Origin: a virus
Direction: 5' to 3' (one strand)
Length of the DNA stretch: 27,043 nucleotides
IMG/VR virus record: IMGVR_UViG_3300021081_000016
Location: 1 to 27,043 of that record
In this document: positions 1 to 8,647 of the stretch, one piece after another
Numbering within the stretch: the first letter of the stretch is position 1
How the letters are laid out: every line of letters starts with the position of its first letter
Notes under the pieces: generated by a model
What the model was told of the DNA's origin: nothing
What the model saw: only the letters and a program-made list of their open reading frames with translations
Database searches by the model: none
Translations under genes and position numbers: made by a program

Positions 1-3000
1 TAGGTGATGTCGCCCGTGACGAGGATGAAGTCCATGACCTGCGACGGGGGCACGACAATGTTGAACGTGCTTTTCAGCTCGAACGAGACGCCAGGGACGA
101 CATTGACCGCGATGAACGGCTTGGCCTCAAGCTGCACCTCAAAGGATTCCTGCGTGGCGCCGGCCGTCTTCGTCACGTCTACGACGAGGATGCGCTGGTT
201 AGCGGCCGGCGTGATGTTGCTCGTGACCTTGATGTTGGCATTCGTGCCGCCGCCTCCTCCGCCGCCTCCTCCGTCGCCGCCTCCGTCGGGGTCGCCTAGG
301 ACGATGCCGCCGACGCCGACGCCGCCTCCGGGGTCGGTTCCGTGGTACTCGATCCACGCCCGCACGAAGTCCTGCACCTCCAGGCCGCTGTCCAGCACAG
401 TCACATGGCCGTCCGACACGAAGGCCGCGATGTGCTCCAGCCCCATCGTGATGTACGCGGCGTTGCCCGTCTCGCGCCAGCCCTCGACCGCGGCGATCAA
501 GACCGTGTGTTCATTCGGGTGCTCGAAGCCATCCGGGACGTCTACCTCATCCGCGCCAGGCGTCTGCAACGTGATCTGGTAGCTCTTGATGAGGCACTTC
601 TCGCCGAGCATGCTGGCCGGCACATGCGGCCCGGTGGCCACGGCCAGCATCTCGTTCTTCGTGAACTTGGCCAGGTCGAGCCCGCGCCCGCGCGCCGTGA
701 CGCCGTCAGCGTCGGCCTCGGTCAGGTACTGCCGCGCAAACTTGAAGGCGATGGGCCCGAGGCGCGACGTCACGAAGCCGCGCGCCACGAAGTTCTCGCC
801 CGGCAGCTTGTCGCCCAGGTTCTGCGTGCTGCTGGCGAAGTAGCCGCGCCTGCCCTCGCCGGGTGTCGCGCTGTCCCAGCCCGCGCCGCTCGTGTCCACG
901 TCCACGTCGATGAGCTGCGCCGAGTGGTCCGCGATGCGATCCTTCAGCGCGGCCTTCAGCGTCGCCGCCTCGGTCGGGTTCTCGTCCTCGAGGAACTCGG
1001 CCACCAGCGACGCGGCGCGGAAGTATTGGTAGTTGCCGCGCTCGTTGCCCGTGACCGAGTACGTCACCGACGCGAGCACGTCGGCCTCGTCGATGAGCGC
1101 CTCGCGCAGCCGCTCGTCGCCCGTCAGGAGGTAGGCGTCCAGCAGGTTCTCGTCATACGTGTGCTGGTTGTTGTTCACGTCATCGAAGGTGGCCGTCGTG
1201 TGGTCCAGCGTCCCGTCGTTGCTCGCACCCGGGTCGGCCGCGTCAGCGAAGTCGTCCGCGCGCGGGATGGCCCATTCCGCCAGGTAGATCCCGAAGTCCA
1301 CGCCGCGGAAGTATTGCCCGCCGTTGCCGTGCCGGAGGTACTCGTCGAGTAGCCGCGTCTCGCCCTGCGGCGAGTTGTTCTCGCCGCCCGTGTTGGCGGC
1401 GTTGCGGAAGCGCACCACCTGCATGGTCTCGTTGCCGACGGCGATCGTATGCACGATGGACAGCGCGTCGTACACATACTGCTGCTGCTCGAGCGTGGCC
1501 AACTGGTACGGGAACACGCCCGCGACGTCGTACTTGCTGTAGTCCTGCAAGCGCGCGGTGGCTGGGAAGTCGAGGCGCTTGGCTACATCCGCAGGCGGCG
1601 CGACTCCCGGCGAGCCAGAGGCGGCCTGGTGGAACGAGAAGCACGCCTGCCGACTTTCGTGCATGCGCCACGGGAACACGTATTTGTCCGGGTTGTACCG
1701 GCTGAAGACGCCGACGCGCACCGTGCCGTTGTCGTTCACGCCCAGCGACGCCGGCCAGAAGTACGGCATGAGCCGGATCGCGATGGTGCAGCCCGCCAAC
1801 GCGCCGCTGAGGTTCATGTAGCCGTGCGCCGGGAAGCTGGCCTCATTTCCGCTCGGGCCGACGCCCCCGACCGTGACCACGCCGTCGTCGCGCTTTTCCC
1901 ATCCCTTCTGCGTGAAGGCACCGCCGCCGTCCTTGAGAATGTGGGGCTTGTACGATCCGCCCACGCCACCAGTGTCCGTCGTCGGCGCCGAGCTGAACGC
2001 CTGGTAGCAGTAGACGTCCGCAGGCCCGGCGCCGCCGAGGGCCTGATCGGTCTGCGTGCCGGGGTTGCAGCACACCGCGCGGCGGCTGGTGCCCGGGATG
2101 ATCTTCGTCTCCAACTCGACCCAGCCGAGTTGAAGGTGCTTGTTGTCGTCGGTGGACGGAGCGGAGTTGAGGTGGTGCTTGTCGTTCTTGATCGTGAACG
2201 TCACGGCGATGTCGGGCGAGTGGTAGGACGCAGCGAAGCGGCACGAGAATCGCGCAACGGTCACGGTCGGCGCCGCCGAGGAGGCCAGTTCGCCGTCGAT
2301 GCGCAGCACGGCGTGCGCAGGACCGTTCTCCTCGATGGCCCCCGTCGCGTTGGTGCGCACGACCAGCGATGTCGTCCCGTCGGCCATCGTGCCAACGACG
2401 CCGACGCTCGTGCCGGTGGACACAATCGTCTGCACCCCGACGATGACGGTGTCAAAGAGGTTGAAGGCGCCCGTCTTCACAGTGGCCGTGACGAAGCCAG
2501 TTGTGATCGTGTACGTGCCAGCGGACAGGCTGATGATGTCGGTGCCGGTCGAGACGCCGGTGCCGGCCGTCGCGCTGATGTCCAGCGTCGGCGTGCCGCT
2601 CAAAGGGTTCACGTAGGCATGCACCTGCGCCCACTTCACGAAGCCGGACGGCCACTTCTGCAACGTTCGCGCCTGCCAGCGCAGGGGGGGCAGGGGGGCC
2701 GTCAGCAGCAGTGCAGGGCGCCCCCCGGTCTCCGCCACCGTGAAGTCTGGCAGTGGCACGGAGAACGGTACGGTTGTGGCGATGTCAGTCCACGCCGTTA
2801 CGCCGCTGGGCAGCAACTTCTCAAGGTCGATCACGAGCGGCAGGAAGCCGGTGGCCGGCGCGGCTTCCGCGCCGCCAGCGCCGCCCGAGAGCGCCTTGTC
2901 GAAGACGGCGGTGCCCAGCGTGCCGGGCCAGCTGGGCAGCGTGCCGCGGACGTAGTAGTCCATCCGCTGCGAGGCCGGCACCGTGATCCCGGACGTGCCG

Positions 3001-5930
3001 GTGATCTCGAACCACGTTCCAGCGAGGATCTCTGACACGAGATAAATGTTGCCCTCCAGGAGCGCCTCGAACGCGGGGTCCGGCGCTCCCGCGGACTGGT
3101 CCACGTCCACCACCTCGATCCATTTGCCCACCGAGGGCGGGGTCGCGGTCGTGATGCGAATGTTGACGCCACCTCCGCCCGACAGGACCTTGTTCGTCTG
3201 GAGCGTGCCGCGTGCGCCGTAGGCCGGCTTGCCGTGGCCATTGGCGCCGACGTTCCTGGCGACGCCGCTCATCATCGGCGTGTTGGCGAGGATGCCGCGC
3301 TTGATGAAGACGAGGCGCTGGTTTGCCGGCACCGTGATGGCCGTGGTCCCGTCGAGCTCAAACGTATTGGCCGTCACGCCCGTCACGGTGAACGTCTGCG
3401 CCAGCATGGCGGCCTTGAACGCGTTGTTGATCTTGGTGACGTCGCTGACACCGTCCGCGTCGGTGGCCCACACGTTCGTGCAGGTGAGCACGTCGCCGTC
3501 AAACACCCCATGCCCGCCGTGACTCACGCCGGACCCAATGGCGACGGACGAGCCGGTTGACGCGATCTTGACGTTGCTCGGGTTGCCTCCCGTCACGTCG
3601 CTGGAAGACGGGATCATCGGCAGCCCGGTGTTGTTGTGCAGCGCCCGGAACGCGTAGTTGTTCGGCTGTATCTGCCCGAGTCCCATGCCCACCATGCCCG
3701 CCGGTGGCTCGTACTTCGCGCCGTAGGTATAGATCGGGTTGATCGTCCGGTTGACCACTGCGTACACGAAGTCCCCGCCGGACTCCGGCGCGCAGGCGAT
3801 GCTCTCGAAGCTGTCGCCGTCCGTGTTGTGCCGGTGCCATGCCTCGATGCCCTGCTCGGGCAGGTAGGTCAGCGCGACGACGTCGCCGTCCTCGCGCACG
3901 GCGTACACGATGGAGTGGGGCGTCTTCTGGTGGCACCACTGGAGGATGTTCACGCCCTCGAACAGCGAGGGGCAGAACGCCGTGAGGTCGCGCCCCTTCA
4001 TGCCGCCGGCGGCGAGGTCGTACCCGAAGTCGTGGACGAGCCCGCCGTGCGCCTGCACAAAGAGCGCCGTGTTGCGCACGCGCAGCGGCTGCACGGTCGA
4101 CGCGCCAATGGCGTCGCGCGGGTCCGCGTTGATCGCGTCCCAGCGCACAACACCGTCACCGTCGCCCTTGATCTGGATCTCGTCCGCCGACGTGTGCACC
4201 ATCAGGGGCGAGAGCGGCACGAGGTGCCGCACGAGGTTCACGCCCGAACCGATGATCGGGATGTCGAAAGCGTCGTTGTCCAGCAGCGGCTGGCTACGGG
4301 AGAAGTTCAGGATGTCGCCAGAGCGCGAGAGCTTGAGTGTCGCGGGCTCAAGGAGTGAACCGCCCAGAACCAGGCGCTGCTGGTAGATGGTGGCCGTGCG
4401 CGGGTTGCGCGCGGGCCCGCGGCACGGGTCGGTGTAGTGCGGTGGCCCGTCCTGCGAGACGGCCGTCGACTCCTGCGGGCTGTTGTCGTCGGTGTACGTT
4501 GGCGCTGGCGTGCGCGCGATGAACTGATAAGTGCCGGCGAACCGCTTGAAGACCCAGTACTCAAGCGCCTCGGGGACCGGGGACCAACTGAGCTGCACAT
4601 CGCCCGTGCCGACGCCTGCAGCACCACCAGAATCCTCGATGAACGCGCGGCACCACAGCACGTCCATGCCGCCCGTGTAGGTCGGCCCGCTGGTGTCCAC
4701 CACGATGATGTGCGTGGCGTCGATCACCTTCACGGCGAAGACCTTGTTGATGAGCGCCGCGCGCACCTCGGGCTGGTCTGTCCCCACGCCGCTGAACAGG
4801 ACGGCCTTGATCGCGATTTCGTCCCCATCGGCCAGGTTGTGCGCCGCGAGCGTGTCCAGCACCAGGTCCTTCGTCGGCCCGTAGCTGGAGATGCTCGCGA
4901 GCGGCGCGTTGGCGATGCCGCCGATCGTGAGCGGCAACACCATGACGGCGTAGCCGCCCGACGGGACCGTCACGCCCTCGGTGGTATCCAGGTCCAAGTA
5001 CCCCGAAGCGTCCGGTGTGGCGTTGCCGACGTTGAACACCTTGCCCAGCAGCGCCGCCTCGAACGCCGCGTCCGGCGTCGCGCCGATGGCAAAGACGGCC
5101 GTGACCAGCACGTCCTCGTCGACGTCCATGTTGTTCACCGTGGTCACACGCACCTTGCTGCCGCTGCCACCCGACGCCGGGCCGGTGTAGGCGATCGCCG
5201 CGCTGGCAGGCAGCGACTGCTCGAGCTTGCCCTTCTTGATCGCCGTGACCTTGAAGCGGCGTAGCGTGCCCGCACCGGTCGACGTCGATGTGAGCCCATT
5301 GGGCGCCGCGATGGGCGGCAGGAAGTCCACGGGCTGCAGCGTCCACGTCACCGCGCCGAAACGCTTCAGCGCATACGGCCGGTGTTTCGGGTGGAATAGA
5401 AACGTGACGTCGGCGTAGCCGGTCGCGACGAGCTCGAAGACCTCGGTGTCTTCGTATGGCGTCGGGATCTCGTAGAGCGCGTCGCTCAGCACGGCCGTGA
5501 GCGGGTACCACCAGTCCGCGCTGGTCAGCGGTGTTTTGTCCAGGCCCGCCTGGATGCAGTAGTAGTAGATGCCGACGCTCGTGACGAGATCGCCGACGTT
5601 GTAGAGCTTCGTGGCGCTGTAGGCCGGCGCGTCGCCCGACGTCGCCACGATCTGCGCGCCCTCATTCAGAAAGCGCAGCGTGCGGTCGCCCCACGCGAGC
5701 ATGGCGCTGTCGTTGCCGCCGAACACGAAGGGCATGAGGCGCGTGATCCCGCTGCCCTTGGTCGTGGCCGCGTACTCGAAGGCGGCGCGGTTCTCCAGGC
5801 CGCCCGAGCGCATCACATTGAAGTTGAGCGCGTCGAGGAGTCCGTAGACGCGCTTGGCCTGGTCTGTGCGCGCCCACACGGACGGGCTCACGATCCCGCC
5901 GGCGAAGCTGCGCTGCGTCGGCGCGGCCAT
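1..5930 (-). CDS. Giant tail nozzle protein (T7 gp12-like) fused to YetA/PcRGLX lyase-like domain; 3' end off window
   Basis: I read this frame codon by codon: it is open from ATG 5930, which overlaps the stop of the upstream gene by one base (TGATG), to the left edge, at least 1,976 codons. Residues 1 to about 790 resemble the T7 gp12 tail nozzle (N-terminal MAAPTQRSFAGGIVSPSV, later RTATIYQQRLVLGG and a beta-propeller-like region). Repeated beta modules of 70-90 residues (near 251-337, 354-421, 801-879, 916-996, 1888-1976) share an FxLxxxxxITVPxxQR-like ending and resemble E1 FCCH-type domains. Residues about 1029-1861 match the layout of the exo-rhamnogalacturonan lyase/YetA family: RIFT-barrel start (QKWPSGFVKW), beta-sandwich with WRMHE near 1423, and helical toroid (HTYDENLLDAYLLTGDE near 1590-1609). 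A glycine-rich linker lies near 1863-1897. Nozzle role is confident; lyase assignment is by eye. The domain would probably act on a surface polysaccharide at the tail tip. Confidence 0.85.
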   Translation of the reverse strand, partial: MAAPTQRSFAGGIVSPSVWARTDQAKRVYGLLDALNFNVMRSGGLENRAAFEYAATTKGSGITRLMPFVFGGNDSAMLAWGDRTLRFLNEGAQIVATSGDAPAYSATKLYNVGDLVTSVGIYYYCIQAGLDKTPLTSADWWYPLTAVLSDALYEIPTPYEDTEVFELVATGYADVTFLFHPKHRPYALKRFGAVTWTLQPVDFLPPIAAPNGLTSTSTGAGTLRRFKVTAIKKGKLEQSLPASAAIAYTGPASGGSGSKVRVTTVNNMDVDEDVLVTAVFAIGATPDAAFEAALLGKVFNVGNATPDASGYLDLDTTEGVTVPSGGYAVMVLPLTIGGIANAPLASISSYGPTKDLVLDTLAAHNLADGDEIAIKAVLFSGVGTDQPEVRAALINKVFAVKVIDATHIIVVDTSGPTYTGGMDVLWCRAFIEDSGGAAGVGTGDVQLSWSPVPEALEYWVFKRFAGTYQFIARTPAPTYTDDNSPQESTAVSQDGPPHYTDPCRGPARNPRTATIYQQRLVLGGSLLEPATLKLSRSGDILNFSRSQPLLDNDAFDIPIIGSGVNLVRHLVPLSPLMVHTSADEIQIKGDGDGVVRWDAINADPRDAIGASTVQPLRVRNTALFVQAHGGLVHDFGYDLAAGGMKGRDLTAFCPSLFEGVNILQWCHQKTPHSIVYAVREDGDVVALTYLPEQGIEAWHRHNTDGDSFESIACAPESGGDFVYAVVNRTINPIYTYGAKYEPPAGMVGMGLGQIQPNNYAFRALHNNTGLPMIPSSSDVTGGNPSNVKIASTGSSVAIGSGVSHGGHGVFDGDVLTCTNVWATDADGVSDVTKINNAFKAAMLAQTFTVTGVTANTFELDGTTAITVPANQRLVFIKRGILANTPMMSGVARNVGANGHGKPAYGARGTLQTNKVLSGGGGVNIRITTATPPSVGKWIEVVDVDQSAGAPDPAFEALLEGNIYLVSEILAGTWFEITGTSGITVPASQRMDYYVRGTLPSWPGTLGTAVFDKALSGGAGGAEAAPATGFLPLVIDLEKLLPSGVTAWTDIATTVPFSVPLPDFTVAETGGRPALLLTAPLPPLRWQARTLQKWPSGFVKWAQVHAYVNPLSGTPTLDISATAGTGVSTGTDIISLSAGTYTITTGFVTATVKTGAFNLFDTVIVGVQTIVSTGTSVGVVGTMADGTTSLVVRTNATGAIEENGPAHAVLRIDGELASSAAPTVTVARFSCRFAASYHSPDIAVTFTIKNDKHHLNSAPSTDDNKHLQLGWVELETKIIPGTSRRAVCCNPGTQTDQALGGAGPADVYCYQAFSSAPTTDTGGVGGSYKPHILKDGGGAFTQKGWEKRDDGVVTVGGVGPSGNEASFPAHGYMNLSGALAGCTIAIRLMPYFWPASLGVNDNGTVRVGVFSRYNPDKYVFPWRMHESRQACFSFHQAASGSPGVAPPADVAKRLDFPATARLQDYSKYDVAGVFPYQLATLEQQQYVYDALSIVHTIAVGNETMQVVRFRNAANTGGENNSPQGETRLLDEYLRHGNGGQYFRGVDFGIYLAEWAIPRADDFADAADPGASNDGTLDHTTATFDDVNNNQHTYDENLLDAYLLTGDERLREALIDEADVLASVTYSVTGNERGNYQYFRAASLVAEFLEDENPTEAATLKAALKDRIADHSAQLIDVDVDTSGAGWDSATPGEGRRGYFASSTQNLGDKLPGENFVARGFVTSRLGPIAFKFARQYLTEADADGVTARGRGLDLAKFTKNEMLAVATGPHVPASMLGEKCLIKSYQITLQTPGADEVDVPDGFEHPNEHTVLIAAVEGWRETGNAAYITMGLEHIAAFVSDGHVTVLDSGLEVQDFVRAWIEYHGTDPGGGVGVGGIVLGDPDGGGDGGGGGGGGGTNANIKVTSNITPAANQRILVVDVTKTAGATQESFEVQLEAKPFIAVNVVPGVSFELKSTFNIVVPPSQVMDFILVTGDIT

Positions 5931-6565
5931 CAGCTCCCCCGGCGCGCGTCGAGGAACATCGACGGCAGGTTGTCGGTGGTGGGCTCAACCTCGATGCCGG
6001 CCGCTTCGCGCGCGCGTGCCACAAACTCGTTCGCGAGCACCGTCTGCTGGCGCGCGAGTTCCTTGTCGGACCGAAGCGGCATCGCCAGCATGGACGCGAG
6101 GTAGTGCGAGAGCGCCATCCCGAAGGTCGCGTCCCAGTTGCTCGCCAACGTCACCGCGTTGCTCATGATGAGCGCGCGTGCCTCAGGCTCGTCGGTCATC
6201 ACCGAAACGGCGCCGGTGTCGTCCCGCCGCACCTGCATCGGGATCTTATTCGCGCGCCGGCCGGCGCGGCTCATGATCTTCCAGACGCGCGCGGCCGTCG
6301 ACGGGTAGCGGTAGCTGTAGAGCCACTCGTTGGCCCAGGTCTGCGTGCCGTCGGCCGTCTCCTGCAACGTCAGCGCGGAGCTCGATATGCCGAAGGTCCA
6401 CGGCGCAGCCTGCAGCAACACGTCGCGGCAGGTCGCGAACCAGAGGATGACCTGGGCCTCGGTGTCGTCCTCGCCGTCGAGGAGCGCGATCGACAGGCCC
6501 GGCAGCACCTTTGAGATGCCGACGAGCCCGAGAGCCCGGTTCGCAATCTCGATCTCGGTGGCCAT
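5930..6565 (-). CDS. Tail tubular protein A (T7 gp11-like adaptor)
   Basis: The 211-residue product resembles the T7 gp11 / tail tubular protein A family that joins portal to nozzle in short-tailed phages. Visible family signs are the N-terminal segment EIEIANRALGLVGI and the conserved stretch CRDVLLQAAPWTFG near residues 46-60, typical of the 'ARDxLLRxxPWxFA' signature, and the length fits the family (about 190-220). The ATG at 6565 has AGAGG about 5 nt upstream. The stop overlaps the start of the nozzle gene by one base, so the two tail-tube proteins are translationally coupled. A GC-rich hairpin sits just upstream, between this gene and the preceding one, which may attenuate transcription between head and tail genes. 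Family assignment is by pattern, not alignment. Confidence 0.85.
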   Translation of the reverse strand: MATEIEIANRALGLVGISKVLPGLSIALLDGEDDTEAQVILWFATCRDVLLQAAPWTFGISSSALTLQETADGTQTWANEWLYSYRYPSTAARVWKIMSRAGRRANKIPMQVRRDDTGAVSVMTDEPEARALIMSNAVTLASNWDATFGMALSHYLASMLAMPLRSDKELARQQTVLANEFVARAREAAGIEVEPTTDNLPSMFLDARRGS

Positions 6566-6584
6566 GTCTACCTCTCAAGCAGAA

Positions 6585-6621
6585 AGGCCCCGGCGACCGG
6601 GTGTGCCGGACACCGGGGCCT
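6585..6621 (-). terminator. GC-rich hairpin, weak terminator or attenuator
   Basis: AGGCCCCGG (6585-6593) and CCGGGGCCT (6613-6621) form a perfect 9-bp stem around a 19-nt loop. On the minus strand the stem is followed by TTTCTGCTT, a poor but recognisable U-rich tail. It lies between the head-side gene 6644-7000 and the tail tubular A gene, where partial termination could set head-to-tail expression ratios. Confidence 0.5.
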
Positions 6622-6643
6622 GCGTTCCAAGTCGGGAGTTCCG

Positions 6644-7000
6644 TCAGGGCGTGGTCTCGTTGGTCTCGAAGTTGAAGCCCTTGCGCAGGCGCGGGCCGCC
6701 GCCGGGTGCGGTGTTGGCCACGACCTTCGGCGGCTTCGGGATGGAGGCGGGGTCCGCCGTGGCGGGATCGACGAGCTCGGTGCCAGTGGGCAGGCGGAAC
6801 ACCGCGCCGTCGATCGTCGTGTTGAACTTCGTGGCCTTGTCGCCGGGCTTGACGCGGTCACTGTCGCGCGGCGTGTGCCAGAAGAGGTCGCCACACACCT
6901 CGCCAGGGCCAAGCATGTAGTGCCCCTTCCAGCGGCGCTCGATCGCGCGCAGCAGGAGCGGCTTGGTGGGCGACTTGGCTGGCGCTTCGACTGTGGGCAT
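6644..7000 (-). CDS. Unknown virion-region protein
   Basis: A 118-residue protein with no family that I recognise. It is basic at the start (KSPTKPLLLRAIERRWKGHY), has a short Gly/Trp-containing middle (GPGEVCGDLFWHTPRD), and a proline-rich C-terminus (PASIPKPPKVV) ending in a probably flexible tail. No membrane segment or signal peptide is seen. The ATG at 7000 is preceded by AGGAGA about 8 nt upstream. It lies between the cement protein and tail tubular protein A, a place where BPP-1-like phages keep small head-completion or structural proteins, so a structural or head-tail joining role is likely but is inferred from position only. Confidence 0.75.
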   Translation of the reverse strand: MPTVEAPAKSPTKPLLLRAIERRWKGHYMLGPGEVCGDLFWHTPRDSDRVKPGDKATKFNTTIDGAVFRLPTGTELVDPATADPASIPKPPKVVANTAPGGGPRLRKGFNFETNETTP

Positions 7001-7026
7001 CGAGCTGTCTCCTCAGCGAGTGGGTG

Positions 7027-7545
7027 TCAGTAGGACAGGCCGTTGGCGTAGATGAAGGGCTTGCCGGCCTTGCTGTGGTCGATCCAGATCGTGACCGCGC
7101 CGGCCGAGGACGTCTGCACGCCGGTGACGCACAGGAAGCCGATGTACCGCAGCCACGTCTTGTCGTCCGGCGGCACGATGAACTCGATCAGGTTGCCGAT
7201 GGCGAGCAGGTCGGCGCCACCCGATGGCGACGCGCCGTCCGTGTACGTCTCGCTCGCCCAATGCACGCGCGGCGAGGACGTGAGGGTCGTGGTCGCGGCC
7301 GAGACGAGCTGGAAGATGACCGTGCCATCGGTGCTGGCCTGCACAAGCGCCGTGGTGACGAGGATGTGGCCGAACAGCGGTTCCCCCACGCCCATGTTGC
7401 GGCCCTGGCCGGCGCCCGCCACAACGGCGCCGCTCGCGGGCACCGTCGCTGACGTGTCGAAGTTGTCGCCGATGACCGCCGTGCCGGCGGCCGCCGCGAT
7501 GGACGCCGCGTTGGCAAACTTGTTCTGGCTGTCGATGTAGGCCAT
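7027..7545 (-). CDS. Capsid cement/decoration protein, Bbp16-like
   Basis: The 172-residue protein looks like the Bbp16 cement (decoration) proteins of BPP-1-type phages, which bind the outside of the capsid lattice and stabilise it. Supporting segments are an Ala-rich N-terminus followed by a small beta domain with GRNMGVGEPLFGHILV near residues 48-63, a run of Thr/Ser beta strands (TVIFQLVSAATTTLTSS), and a strand ending in VTIWIDHS. It follows directly after the major capsid gene, the usual place for a cement protein. The ATG at 7545 has AGAGGA upstream with somewhat long spacing of about 9 nt. No cysteines form an obvious metal site. Confidence 0.75.
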   Translation of the reverse strand: MAYIDSQNKFANAASIAAAAGTAVIGDNFDTSATVPASGAVVAGAGQGRNMGVGEPLFGHILVTTALVQASTDGTVIFQLVSAATTTLTSSPRVHWASETYTDGASPSGGADLLAIGNLIEFIVPPDDKTWLRYIGFLCVTGVQTSSAGAVTIWIDHSKAGKPFIYANGLSY

Positions 7546-7571
7546 TGGTCGGTTTCCTCTAGGTCAGGCGG

Positions 7572-8627
7572 TCACGGGAAGTCGGACAGCAGGACCGGCG
7601 CGTCGTCTTCGGTGTTAACCAGGATCTGGTCGCAGATGCGAACCTGGACGCCGTGCACGCTCAGGATCGGGATCTGATTTGTGCCGGCTGGCGCGTCGAA
7701 GTGGATCTGCGAGCCGCCCTTGACCGCCGACTGCCGGCGAATCCAGGTGCGCGTGCGGCGCGTGCAGTAGAAGCGGAAGTTCGGTCCGGGGTTCTGGATG
7801 CGCTCGATGGCGTCGGCGATCAGGTCGATCAGGTATGTCGAGGCCGTGGACGCCTGCGAGCCAGTGCCGAGCTGTTGGAACGTGAGATCGCTGACGTCGA
7901 TGTTCGCGATGCGAACGACGCTCATGTAGTTCTTGACCGCGAGCCCGCACTTCCACTTGAGCTCGTCTTCGTAGGCCCAGAAGCCCGTACCGACAGCTCC
8001 GGCGGTCACGCTCGTGGGCTGCTTCTGGATGCCCTTGTCGTTGACTTCGAGGCCGGCCTGCGTGCCCTTCGGGTAGAGACCGCAAACCTTGTCCTCGTCC
8101 CAATCGATGCCCCAGACGGACGTGTTGTCTGTGCCCGTGCCGCCGGCGTTGAGGACCTGCGAGCTGACGTTGCCGGTGATCGCGTTGTAGCGGATCGTGA
8201 GGCCGTTGAACTGGCGCTCGTCGAGCTGGTTGGTGCCGTAGAGCATCAGGTACTGGAAGTACTGCATGAAGCCCTGCAGCTTCGCCTTGCGCTCATTCAT
8301 GCGGATCTTGCCGAGGTTCCCGCCGTGCGGGACATCGACGTCGATCACACCGGCGTCGGTCATGAGCGAGACGCCGTCCTCGATCTGCGCGACTGCGCTC
8401 TTCGTCGGCGGCGTGCCCTCATACAGCCGGCGGAGCACTGGCTGCGGGATGCCAGTGCGCACGACCGTGATGTTGCTCGTGTCCTTGTTCGTCGGGTACC
8501 ACGGGATGTCCTGCGCCATCTCGTTGGTCTGGTCGAGCAGCTCGGCCGGATTGGCGATGGTCCCATCGGGGAGCCGCATCTTCTCGATATCGGCAGTGGT
8601 GACGTAGGCTGCGCCAAGAGTGGCCAT
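7572..8627 (-). CDS. Major capsid protein, epsilon15 gp7/BPP-1 type
   Basis: This 351-residue protein is the best candidate for the main shell subunit (HK97-type fold of the epsilon15 gp7 / Bordetella BPP-1 branch). Length, place after the scaffold gene and before a cement gene, and segments such as DIPWYPTNKDTSNITVV, NLGKIRMNERKAKLQGFMQY and the C-terminal PILSVHGVQVRICDQI fit that branch. No prohead protease is seen nearby, in line with scaffolds that are not processed from a capsid delta domain. GGAG lies about 9 nt before ATG 8627. It ends in DDAPVLLSDFP. Which capsid subfamily it belongs to would be settled by a profile search. Confidence 0.85.
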   Translation of the reverse strand: MATLGAAYVTTADIEKMRLPDGTIANPAELLDQTNEMAQDIPWYPTNKDTSNITVVRTGIPQPVLRRLYEGTPPTKSAVAQIEDGVSLMTDAGVIDVDVPHGGNLGKIRMNERKAKLQGFMQYFQYLMLYGTNQLDERQFNGLTIRYNAITGNVSSQVLNAGGTGTDNTSVWGIDWDEDKVCGLYPKGTQAGLEVNDKGIQKQPTSVTAGAVGTGFWAYEDELKWKCGLAVKNYMSVVRIANIDVSDLTFQQLGTGSQASTASTYLIDLIADAIERIQNPGPNFRFYCTRRTRTWIRRQSAVKGGSQIHFDAPAGTNQIPILSVHGVQVRICDQILVNTEDDAPVLLSDFP

Positions 8628-8647
8628 GGATCAGGTCTCCGGGTTGC

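Noticed and set aside
240-300. GCC/TCC-rich low-complexity run as a DNA repeat element
   Set aside because: In the coding frame it is a poly-glycine linker between the lyase-like domain and the last beta module.
342-3035. Long rightward frames opposite the nozzle gene (for example 342-1352 and 1449-3035)
   Set aside because: They are complementary-strand shadows of the giant leftward frame, rich in Arg, Ala, Val and His with no fold pattern; high GC keeps such frames open.
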